The notes under the pieces: generated by a model
Database searches by the model: none
What the model saw: only the letters and a program-made list of their open reading frames with translations
Told to the model about the DNA's origin: nothing
Assembly: GCA_017885385.1 (NCBI GenBank)
Contig: JAFNGF010000420.1
Span: 8,278-13,559, forward strand
Length of the DNA: 5,282 bases
Origin: Planctomycetota bacterium
Lineage (GTDB): Bacteria > Planctomycetota > Phycisphaerae > Sedimentisphaerales > Anaerobacaceae
Direction: 5' to 3'
Part shown: one piece after another, positions 1-5,221 of the stretch
Numbering within the stretch: the first letter of the stretch is position 1
Layout: the number at the start of each line of letters is the position of its first letter
Made by a program: the position numbers and the translations under genes

Positions 1-75
1 GTAGCACTGCGGAGGGTGGAAGCGCCGCTTCGCAGAGTAGCAGGCGACGGCTAAACGTGAATCAGGCAGCGGTAG

Positions 76-92
76 GGTATGCTTTGCATACC
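76..92 (+). promoter_or_regulatory. Small hairpin just upstream of the ribosome binding site
   Basis: GGTATGC (76-82) and GCATACC (86-92) are perfect reverse complements around a TTT loop, giving a 7-base-pair stem. It ends five bases before the GGAGG at 98-102. In an mRNA leader this position could affect ribosome access or mRNA stability, but a short A/T-containing stem such as this can also arise by chance. The structure is seen directly; a regulatory role is only inferred. Confidence 0.35.
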
Positions 93-94
93 GC

Positions 95-103
95 AAAGGA
101 GGG
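95..103 (+). promoter_or_regulatory. Shine-Dalgarno site that decides the start of the first gene
   Basis: AAAGGAGGG lies at 95-103, with GGAGG at 98-102, eleven bases before the GTG at 114. It is the strongest ribosome binding site on the plus strand. It favours GTG-114 over the in-frame GTG at 57, and the GTG-114 start gives M-I-K-V-Q-C-K-N-C-G, which aligns residue for residue with the start of the third gene (M-I-E-F-R-C-K-N-C-G). Confidence 0.7.
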
Positions 104-113
104 AGAAGGCTTC

Positions 114-1121
114 GTGATTAAGGTTCAGTGCAAAAACTGCGGGCAAAAGTTCAGCGTTTCGCAGCAGCACGCAGGCAAAAAAGGCAGATGCCCGAAGTGC
201 AAAAATATACTCACCGTCCCCAAACAGTACAGTCCGATGGCAATCACAGAGCCGAGAAATGCTGCGCGTGATTTGACTTTTGTGGATGCGCCAGAAACCG
301 GCAAGGTTCAAAAGAAAGCCGTGAGGCAATATGCCGTACCTGATACGGCTGCTGAACAGGCTGAAGAGTCTCAGCCAGAGTCGCCTACGGGGGAGGTTGA
401 ACCTACCGGCGAACGTAAGCTTCCGTGGATGCTCGACATATTCCTTTACCCGACAAGTAAGCCGGGTCTCACAAGTCTTGGGATTATTGTTGGAATACCA
501 TTGCTGATTGACATTGTCCTACAAGCGTTCGGGCCGTTTGCGTTGACTTTGTGGCTGCCCGCATTGATCCTCAGAATTCTAATCGGCTTGTACATGTCCT
601 GGTACTTTGCCGAGTGTGTCCGCGATAGTGCCACCGGTGGGACGCGAGCACCGGAGGTCTTTGCCACCGCTGATGTAAGCACTATGTTTGAGCAATCGCT
701 GTACCTGGCTGCTTGCTATATTATCTTTGCGGGACCAGCCGGTTTCTATTCCGTCTTTAGGCATAAAACGGATGCAATATTCTGGCTTCTTGCAGCGTTC
801 GGCGTTTTCTTCTTTCCGATAGGTTTGCTGGCTGTCGTAATGTTCAATTCTGGTGCAGCCTTCAATCCAGTTTTGTTGATTGGCTCAATATTCAGTACCT
901 TCCTCCAGTACTGTGGGCTTGTATTGCTGATTTGCGGGGTGGTGCTGCCCATCGCGGCTATAATGAACATACAGCCGGAAGACATACCGCTGCCCAAAGT
1001 GCTCACGCTGATCTTGCAGGCGGGATTTACCGCGATATTGCTTTACATAGTCTTTGTAATAGCCCATTTGCTCGGTCGCTTCTACTGGCGCTACCGGGAA
1101 AGGCTCAATTGGGAAGTCTGA
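114..1121 (+). CDS. Zinc-ribbon multi-pass membrane protein, paralog 1
   Basis: This 335-residue protein has an unknown role. Residues 1-36 form a zinc ribbon with Cys6, Cys9, Cys26 and Cys29 and the H-A-G-K-K-G-R-C-P-K-C signature of the MJ0042/TIGR02098 type, which probably binds zinc on the cytoplasmic side. Residues 37-100 are a hydrophilic, Glu/Pro-rich linker containing D-L-T-F-V-D-A-P-E (53-61). The rest is about six hydrophobic segments, near 119-138, 141-165, 195-215, 221-244, 252-284 and 296-318. Between them lies the loop E-C-V-R-D-S-A-T-G-G-T-R-A-P-E (167-181), and the C-terminus is H-L-L-G-R-F-Y-W...L-N-W-E-V. The GTG start is chosen by the GGAGG upstream and by alignment with paralog 3; the frame also has a GTG at 57. 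It leads a three-gene run and its TGA overlaps the ATG of a five-codon reading frame. The membrane location is clear from the sequence; the function is not. Confidence 0.85.
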   Translation: MIKVQCKNCGQKFSVSQQHAGKKGRCPKCKNILTVPKQYSPMAITEPRNAARDLTFVDAPETGKVQKKAVRQYAVPDTAAEQAEESQPESPTGEVEPTGERKLPWMLDIFLYPTSKPGLTSLGIIVGIPLLIDIVLQAFGPFALTLWLPALILRILIGLYMSWYFAECVRDSATGGTRAPEVFATADVSTMFEQSLYLAACYIIFAGPAGFYSVFRHKTDAIFWLLAAFGVFFFPIGLLAVVMFNSGAAFNPVLLIGSIFSTFLQYCGLVLLICGVVLPIAAIMNIQPEDIPLPKVLTLILQAGFTAILLYIVFVIAHLLGRFYWRYRERLNWEV

Positions 1122-1138
1122 TGACCGCTTTTGTCTGA
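1121..1138 (+). other. Five-codon reading frame bridging genes 1 and 2
   Basis: An ATG at 1121-1123 overlaps the stop of gene 1 (TGATG at 1119-1123). It reads M-T-A-F-V and ends in a TGA at 1136-1138 that overlaps the ATG of gene 2 (TGATG at 1136-1140). Gene 2 has no clear Shine-Dalgarno, so a ribosome ending gene 1 could reinitiate here and then again at gene 2. The overlaps are seen in the sequence; the relay role is inferred, and chance is possible. Confidence 0.35.
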
Positions 1139-1956
1139 TGAGGCTGCCGTTAAGACGGTGGTTTGACAACGTGAAAATAATTGAAGAACCACAATTAGAA
1201 GTCAAGCGTAAGCTGCCGTGGCTTATCGACGTATTGCTATATCCAACAAGTGTGTCGGGGATAATTCATCTTATGATTTTTTGGTTTTTACCTTCGTTGG
1301 TCGGGACCTTTCTGCTCCGGGCCGCAGATATTTTTATCTTAATCCCGTTGGCTGTAGGTGTCTATTTAGTCCTCTTGGGCTATATGGTTTACTACATCGC
1401 GCTGTGCGTTTTTGATAGCAGCAAGGGCGGCAGACGTGCGCCGGACGTCACGACCCTGGATTGGCCAAATGCCGGTGAACTTCTCTCGGAATTTTTCCTA
1501 ATTCTGGGCGCAATTGCTATCTGCTTCTGGCCGGTTGCGCTTTATTATGTGTTCACTAAGAAGATCGACTTGGTTTTCTGGGCGCTTTCGGCTTGCGGGA
1601 TTTTCTTTTTGCCTATGGCGTTGCTTGCCGGGATTTTGTTTGACGCGACACATGCACTCAATCCGGTATTCATAATTGGCTCGATATTCCGGACATTTCT
1701 GCCGTATTGTGGGTTGGTTCCCCTATTCTGTGTGCTTGGTGGATTGCTTGCGGTAATCGCATCCAATACTTTTAGTCTATCGAGCACTCAGAGCTTACAA
1801 CAGGGCATAGGTCAGATTACGTTAGTCGTGGCGCGTCTATTCCGCGTAAGTCTTACCTATCCGGGGATGGCTTTTATTTACCTTGCAATGGTAGCGGCAC
1901 ACCTATTGGGCTGGTTCTACTGGTGGCACAAGGACAAACTCAACTGGGGCTTGTGA
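1138..1956 (+). CDS. Multi-pass membrane protein without zinc ribbon, paralog 2
   Basis: This 272-residue protein is homologous to the membrane parts of its two neighbours but has no zinc ribbon and no long linker. After about 24 polar residues it begins K-R-K-L-P-W-L-I-D-V-L-L-Y-P-T-S (23-38). About six hydrophobic segments follow, roughly at 42-60, 64-88, 118-139, 144-168, 175-208 and 238-256. Shared blocks are C-V-F-D-S-S-K-G-G-R-R-A-P-D (90-103), N-P-V-F-I-I-G-S-I-F-R-T-F (175-187), Y-C-G-L-V (190-194), and the C-terminal H-L-L-G-W-F-Y-W...L-N-W-G-L. The start is uncertain: ATG-1138 overlaps an upstream TGA but lacks a Shine-Dalgarno, while GTG-1171 has a weak GGTGG nine bases ahead and would give M-K-I-I-E-E-P. 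Either choice leaves no room for a ribbon. It may partner with paralogs 1 and 3 in a membrane complex, but that is only inferred. Confidence 0.82.
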   Translation: MRLPLRRWFDNVKIIEEPQLEVKRKLPWLIDVLLYPTSVSGIIHLMIFWFLPSLVGTFLLRAADIFILIPLAVGVYLVLLGYMVYYIALCVFDSSKGGRRAPDVTTLDWPNAGELLSEFFLILGAIAICFWPVALYYVFTKKIDLVFWALSACGIFFLPMALLAGILFDATHALNPVFIIGSIFRTFLPYCGLVPLFCVLGGLLAVIASNTFSLSSTQSLQQGIGQITLVVARLFRVSLTYPGMAFIYLAMVAAHLLGWFYWWHKDKLNWGL

Positions 1957-1965
1957 TGTGATTGC

Positions 1966-3000
1966 ATGATAGAGTTTCGCTGTAAAAACTGCGGCTGGAC
2001 GTTGCATGTTCCGCCAGCACATGCGGGCAAAAAAGGCAAATGTCCAAAATGTGGAATCGTCGTCAAAGTGCCACAGCCTCCAACCGAAGATGCTGGGCCA
2101 GACACCGACGAATCCAAGGGGACTAAGGCTTCTCCGTACGACCTGACTCTGCTGGATGTCCCGGAGCACATCGAGGTCCAGAGGCAGCAAGCCGGGCAAC
2201 CTGATTCTGCCGTAACTGCTTACGAACGGCTCCGCAGACTTCAGGGTGGCTCTATGACGCAACAAGCCGAGCAAATCCCACAGTGCAAGCTCCCCTGGAT
2301 TATTGATGTGTTGCTCTATCCTCTGAGTAAGCCCGGCCTGACGCTCATCGCCGTCAGTGCCGGCGTCCCATTTGCACTTCGGATATTGACGAAGTCTCTC
2401 GCCGCGCTTACGCTGGTTTTTTTGCCTGCGCTTATATTCCTTGTCATTTTTATAATCCTCCACTGGTGCTCGTTTGTTATATTCGTGTTGTATGTTTACT
2501 GGTATGTGTGTGAGTGCATCCGGGATAGCGCCGCCGGCGGAATAAGAGCGCCCGAGACCGCAGGTATTGCGCCGAGTTTGTGGGATATTCTGCTGCAACC
2601 GCTGAATTCTGTGGTTTGTCTTTCGTCTTTTATGGCGCCGGCGATGTTCTACTTTGGCCGCACTCAAAGAGCCGATGCGATTTTCTGGGTCCTGTATGGC
2701 TGCGGAGGTTTTTTGCTTCCGATGGGCTTGTTGGCAGTGGTAATGTTTGACTCAATTCGTGCCCTAAATCCGATGCTCATTATCGGTTCGATATTTAGCA
2801 CGTTCTTTTTGTACTGCGGTCTTGTCATATTCTGTTACGGGCTTTGTACGGCAGCAGCCGCCGCTGGCTATTTCTTGCTGCGATCGTGGATTCTGGGCTA
2901 CCTTGTCCTGTTTGTTTTTTTCTACCTGGCGCTGATTGGCGCGCATTTGTTGGGCAGGTTCTATTGGAAGTATCAGGATAAGCTCAACTGGGAAGTTTAG
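1966..3000 (+). CDS. Zinc-ribbon multi-pass membrane protein, paralog 3
   Basis: This 344-residue protein has the same layout as paralog 1. The zinc ribbon has Cys6, Cys9, Cys26 and Cys29, identical spacing to paralog 1, with H-A-G-K-K-G-K-C-P-K-C-G. A polar linker (about 37-106) carries D-L-T-L-L-D-V-P-E (59-67). K-L-P-W-I-I-D-V-L-L-Y-P-L-S starts at 108. Hydrophobic segments lie near 125-141, 145-165, 168-184, 209-230, 237-261, 268-300 and 308-326. Conserved blocks are E-C-I-R-D-S-A-A-G-G-I-R-A-P-E (183-197), N-P-M-L-I-I-G-S-I-F-S-T-F (268-280) and the C-terminal H-L-L-G-R-F-Y-W...L-N-W-E-V. The ATG lies nine bases after the stop of gene 2 with no clear Shine-Dalgarno, which suggests translation coupled to gene 2. 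The function is unknown; a cytoplasmic zinc-binding head on a membrane domain is the safest description. Confidence 0.86.
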   Translation: MIEFRCKNCGWTLHVPPAHAGKKGKCPKCGIVVKVPQPPTEDAGPDTDESKGTKASPYDLTLLDVPEHIEVQRQQAGQPDSAVTAYERLRRLQGGSMTQQAEQIPQCKLPWIIDVLLYPLSKPGLTLIAVSAGVPFALRILTKSLAALTLVFLPALIFLVIFIILHWCSFVIFVLYVYWYVCECIRDSAAGGIRAPETAGIAPSLWDILLQPLNSVVCLSSFMAPAMFYFGRTQRADAIFWVLYGCGGFLLPMGLLAVVMFDSIRALNPMLIIGSIFSTFFLYCGLVIFCYGLCTAAAAAGYFLLRSWILGYLVLFVFFYLALIGAHLLGRFYWKYQDKLNWEV

Positions 3001-3027
3001 AAAGAAAACCCCAGGTGAAACCTGGGG
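3001..3027 (-). terminator. Probable intrinsic terminator of the hisD operon
   Basis: CCCCAGGT (3009-3016) and ACCTGGGG (3020-3027) form a perfect 8-base-pair stem with a 3-base loop. Read on the minus strand, the stem is followed by TTTTCTTT (complement of 3001-3008), the layout of a Rho-independent terminator, about 70 bases past the hisD stop. In the plus direction the stem is followed by CTAAATAT with no T-run, so termination of the membrane-protein run here is less sure, though it starts only nine bases after that run's last stop. Confidence 0.65.
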
Positions 3028-3076
3028 CTAAATATAAAAAATCATAATCCTTACTTTGCGAACGATGGGCAAGTTG

Positions 3077-3092
3077 CGCATTGAACAATGCG
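3077..3092. other. Inverted repeat just past the hisD stop
   Basis: CGCATTG (3077-3083) and CAATGCG (3086-3092) are perfect reverse complements separated by AA. They sit three bases after the hisD stop codon in the minus direction. No T-run follows on the minus strand, so it is unlikely to be the main terminator; it could protect the 3' end of the mRNA or be an accessory hairpin. Confidence 0.4.
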
Positions 3093-3095
3093 TCT

Positions 3096-4478
3096 TTACC
3101 TTTCGGGTTCCTGTCGAATTTCTACGCTTTTGGCGTGGGCGTCCAGGCCTTCAGCCTCCGCCAAACGAATAATATCTTCAGCACTTTTGGCGAGCATTTC
3201 CCTATCGTATTCGATGATGCTTGTTGATTTAATAAAGTCGTTGGCGCTAAGTGCGCTGAAGAATCTTGCCGATCCGCCCGTAGGCAGCGTGTGACTCGGT
3301 CCAGCCCAGTAATCGCCTACGGCAACGGGCGAGTAATCACCGATAAAGATAGCCCCCGCATTCTCGATCTTGTCGGCGATTTTCTTACTTCCATCACCAC
3401 ATTGAATCTCTAAGTGCTCAGGTGCAAAATAATTGGCCTGTTCAATCGCGTCATCCATGTTGTTAAATACGACTATCCCGCCGAATTTCTTCAGGCATTC
3501 GATTGTTTCTTTAACCCTGTTTAGCCCTGCCACCTGTGGGCAGGGCTTGCCCCCGGCACAGAGCCTGCCCTGAGCCTGTCGAAGGGTCCGGGGGCTAATC
3601 GATTGCCTTTTAAGCTCATCGAGAACTTTGGCCGCAAATTGTTGCGAATCTGTAAAAACTACTGCGCTGCCCGGTGCGTGCTCTGCCTGACTGAGCATAT
3701 CCGCTGCCACCCACGCAGGATTTGCATTATCATTAGCGATTATCAAGACTTCGCTTGGCCCGGCTATCGAATCAATACCTACACGTCCAAAAAGCTCAAA
3801 TTTGGCAGTCTGCACCCATCGGCTGCCGGGGCCGACAATCTTATCGACTTTACGGATAGTTTGTGTCCCGTATGCTAACGCTGCTGCCGCCTGGGCGCCG
3901 CCGATACGATAGACCTCGCCAATTCCTAATTCGTGACACACAGCCAAGATGACCGGATGAATACTGCCTTTATGCCTGGGCGGCGAAACGACCGCGATTT
4001 CCTTCACGCCTGCAACCTGCGCCGGAACTGCCGTCATTATCACGGTCGAGGGCAGCGGCGCCGACCCTCCCGGCACACAAATGCCAACTCTTTTTATTGG
4101 TGTGTACCTTATTCCCGGATGGGTATTTTTATCACCGATGAAGATTTTAGCCTGGTAGCATCTAACATTGTCAATAGCCTGCCGAAGCGATGCTAAAAGT
4201 CTCCGGTCAATCTCTTGATGAGCTTTTTCCAAGTTTTTTGTGGTTATCGCAAACTGCTCGGGCGTGAGCCTGACTTTATCGAACTTCTCCGTATATTCGG
4301 CTAGCGCCTGGTCTTTTCGCCGGTTGACTTGCCAGAGGATCTGCCTTACTTGCTCCTTCTGAGGGTCATCTGTGCCAAATATCGCCGCTCCGATTACTTC
4401 CGCGCGAAGTCTTTCCAATCTCTTACTAAAGTCGGGTTGTTGATACGAGATGAGAATTTCGCTTAGCTCCTGCGACAT
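3096..4478 (-). CDS. hisD: Histidinol dehydrogenase
   Basis: HisD (EC 1.1.1.23) oxidises L-histidinol to L-histidine in two NAD-dependent steps, the end of histidine biosynthesis, in the cytoplasm. The 460-residue protein aligns over its whole length. It has V-G-I-C-V-P-G-G (131-138), G-G-A-Q-A-A-A-A-L-A-Y-G-T (193-205), K-I-V-G-P-G (213-218) and the family signature I-D-S-I-A-G-P-S-E (235-243). Residues matching the E. coli zinc ligands are Gln264, His267, Asp389 and His448; the catalytic Glu-His pair is Glu354-His355 in A-P-E-H-L-E. The usual length is about 430; the excess is explained by a 78-base in-frame insertion covering residues 294-320. ATG-4478 lies 11 bases after the stop of the upstream gene, with a weak AAAGG before it, so the two are probably one operon. 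No other his gene is in the window. The active site is intact, so the enzyme is probably functional despite the insertion. Confidence 0.97.
   Translation of the reverse strand: MSQELSEILISYQQPDFSKRLERLRAEVIGAAIFGTDDPQKEQVRQILWQVNRRKDQALAEYTEKFDKVRLTPEQFAITTKNLEKAHQEIDRRLLASLRQAIDNVRCYQAKIFIGDKNTHPGIRYTPIKRVGICVPGGSAPLPSTVIMTAVPAQVAGVKEIAVVSPPRHKGSIHPVILAVCHELGIGEVYRIGGAQAAAALAYGTQTIRKVDKIVGPGSRWVQTAKFELFGRVGIDSIAGPSEVLIIANDNANPAWVAADMLSQAEHAPGSAVVFTDSQQFAAKVLDELKRQSISPRTLRQAQGRLCAGGKPCPQVAGLNRVKETIECLKKFGGIVVFNNMDDAIEQANYFAPEHLEIQCGDGSKKIADKIENAGAIFIGDYSPVAVGDYWAGPSHTLPTGGSARFFSALSANDFIKSTSIIEYDREMLAKSAEDIIRLAEAEGLDAHAKSVEIRQEPER
3521..3598. repeat. 78-base palindromic insertion inside hisD
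   Basis: The segment is bounded by perfect 7-base inverted ends, TTAGCCC (3521-3527) and GGGCTAA (3592-3598). Inside are two further perfect inverted repeats: AGCCCTGCC/GGCAGGGCT (3523-3531 and 3539-3547) and GCCCCCGG/CCGGGGGC (3549-3556 and 3588-3595). The centre (3568-3586) contains CCCTGAGCCTGTCGAAGGG, which from memory resembles a short interspersed repeat seen in many environmental bacterial genomes. Its length is exactly 26 codons, without a stop in the hisD frame, where it encodes residues 294-320 (…P-R-T-L-R-Q-A-Q-G-R-L-C-A-G-G…). Removing it gives a 434-residue HisD, the length of the E. coli enzyme. It carries no gene of its own, so it would be a non-autonomous REP- or MITE-like element; its class is not known. 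Confidence 0.75.
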
Positions 4479-4489
4479 GCGTTCAGCCT

Positions 4490-5221
4490 TTATCTGCCGA
4501 AGTTGCCGTGGCTGTAGACTCTTGTAGCCCTTTGCAGCAGCAGATACTTATCGCCCTTATACTCGGTTATGATTCCGGCTATTTTCAATCGGATTTGGTC
4601 GGACCGGAGTCCGCCTGTGGCGGATTGCAGTTCAGCCTGCTCCAGAACCTGGCAGGGCAGCAGCCGAAAAGTAGCCTGCTGCACACTTAGCCCCAGGCCG
4701 TCAAGAACGAACTCGGTGCGCGGCAGCGCCAATCCGCCATACGTAAGGCGGATTGGCGATGGTAGACCAGCCGAAATAAAGCCCGTTCTGTCAGCCAGTA
4801 CATAATCCTGTTTTATGCTTTGGTGATTTTGGTCTTGGCTGTTCGGTTCTTCAGGCTGCCGGCGGTAGACGGTTGGCCTGTCGCTGAGCCGGTCGATTAT
4901 CGCTTTCGGTATTGCTAACGTGCCGTTCGGGTCGTTAGCTGTGGGCTTCGGCATTATCTGTGCTGCTTGCGAGATGTCCGCCAAATTTGCATCCGTCGGC
5001 GTCGCAAGGGCTGAATCCTTGACTTTACTAAGAGGCAAAAAGTAAATCGGGAACAAAAAATTCCGGCCTTTGTATTTTGTGACCCTGGCCCAGATTCTAT
5101 AATCTTCGCCCAAACGCTCCTTCATATCAGCGGTCATTTTTTCCAGGGTCGAAGACGGCAGTAGCTGCAGGCTTGTGTTGGCGCCGACGCGAGCTTTACC
5201 ATCATTTACGTCCGAACTCAA
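4490..5221 (-). CDS. Uncharacterised protein with internal two-fold repeat, upstream of hisD
   Basis: I do not recognise the family. The 243-residue reading frame has two similar halves. L-Q-L-L-P-S-S-T-L-E-K-M (18-29) followed by R-I-W-A-R-V-T-K-Y-K-G-R-N-F-L-F (42-57) resembles F-R-L-L-P-C-Q-V-L-E-Q-A (185-196) followed by K-I-A-G-I-I-T-E-Y-K-G-D-K-Y-L-L (213-228). Between them lies a polar, Pro/Asp/Gln-rich stretch (about 70-140). There is no membrane segment in the visible part. The start is doubtful: TTG-5221 has no Shine-Dalgarno and overlaps a TGA in another frame, while the frame remains protein-like further upstream (A-A-A-K, then D-A-W-S-F-L-L) until a TAA at 5276-5278. That stop lies inside a 25-base copy of a segment from this gene's own 3' end. 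The true protein may therefore begin outside the window, perhaps with a signal peptide ending in A-A-A. The gene ends 11 bases before hisD and is probably co-transcribed with it. Confidence 0.72.
   Translation of the reverse strand: MSSDVNDGKARVGANTSLQLLPSSTLEKMTADMKERLGEDYRIWARVTKYKGRNFLFPIYFLPLSKVKDSALATPTDANLADISQAAQIMPKPTANDPNGTLAIPKAIIDRLSDRPTVYRRQPEEPNSQDQNHQSIKQDYVLADRTGFISAGLPSPIRLTYGGLALPRTEFVLDGLGLSVQQATFRLLPCQVLEQAELQSATGGLRSDQIRLKIAGIITEYKGDKYLLLQRATRVYSHGNFGR
4530..4554. repeat. Internal copy of a 25-base direct repeat
   Basis: These 25 bases, starting CTTTGCAGCAGCAG and ending ATACTTATCGC, are identical to the last 25 bases of the window (5258-5282). Here they lie inside the minus-strand gene and, read on that strand, encode D-K-Y-L-L-L-Q, close to the C-terminus. 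Confidence 0.9.
4610..4624. repeat. Small palindrome TCCGCC-TGT-GGCGGA in the gene upstream of hisD
   Basis: TCCGCC (4610-4615) and GGCGGA (4619-4624) form a perfect 6-base-pair stem around TGT. It encodes part of S-A-T-G-G-L (200-205) in the minus-strand protein. The right arm with its flank, GGCGGATTG (4619-4627), recurs at 4747-4755 in a second, longer palindrome of the same gene. Confidence 0.5.
4727..4758. repeat. 12-base-pair inverted repeat inside the gene upstream of hisD
   Basis: CGCCAATCCGCC (4727-4738) and GGCGGATTGGCG (4747-4758) are perfect reverse complements with an 8-base loop, ATACGTAA, itself centred on TACGTA. The stem lies wholly within coding sequence, around residues 155-165 (P-I-R-L-T-Y-G-G-L-A). 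A perfect 12-base stem in a coding region is hard to credit to chance and suggests a small palindromic repeat that was accepted in frame. Confidence 0.65.

Larger units (their letters stand above)
1..113 (+). other. Leader upstream of the first membrane-protein gene, no complete gene
   Basis: This stretch has no complete gene. In frame 1 it reads V-A-L-R-R-V-E-A-P-L-R-R-V-A-G-D-G and stops at a TAA at 52-54, so it could be the last residues of a gene entering from the left, but nothing in it is recognisable. The frame of the first membrane protein is also open leftward to the window edge, so an upstream start cannot be formally excluded. A compact palindrome, GAAGCG/CGCTTC, lies at 19-31. A second hairpin and a ribosome binding site near 76-103 are listed separately. 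I see no convincing -35/-10 pair. Confidence 0.4.

Noticed and set aside
57..113. Longer first gene starting at GTG-57
   Set aside because: The added 19 residues have no match in paralog 3. The segment contains the hairpin and the strong GGAGG that point to GTG-114.
932..1138. Overlapping 68-codon plus-strand frame across the end of gene 1
   Set aside because: It reads like an out-of-frame shadow of gene 1. Only its last five codons, starting at the ATG that overlaps the gene 1 stop, are of interest, and these are reported separately.
1903..2667. A 254-codon open frame on the minus strand, opposite the third membrane-protein gene
   Set aside because: Its translation is rich in Arg, Gln and His with no domain-like pattern. 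It lies opposite a gene with clear paralogs and a zinc ribbon, so it is a shadow frame.
3009..3027. Start of a CRISPR array or riboswitch in the intergenic region
   Set aside because: There is a single stem with no repeated units and no aptamer-like core. It sits downstream of both convergent genes, not in a leader.
3088..3294. Plus-strand frame over the 3' end of hisD
   Set aside because: It lies opposite conserved HisD residues, including the region around the final zinc ligand, with no supporting motif or start signal.
3523..3547. Intrinsic terminator inside hisD from the AGCCCTGCC/GGCAGGGCT stem
   Set aside because: There is a strong stem but no T-run after it on the minus strand, and termination there would remove the catalytic end of HisD. 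It is better explained as part of the inserted repeat.
3521..3598. hisD insertion as an intein or an intron
   Set aside because: At 78 bases it is far too short for either, it has no intein block motifs, and it is open in frame, so it is simply translated as extra residues.
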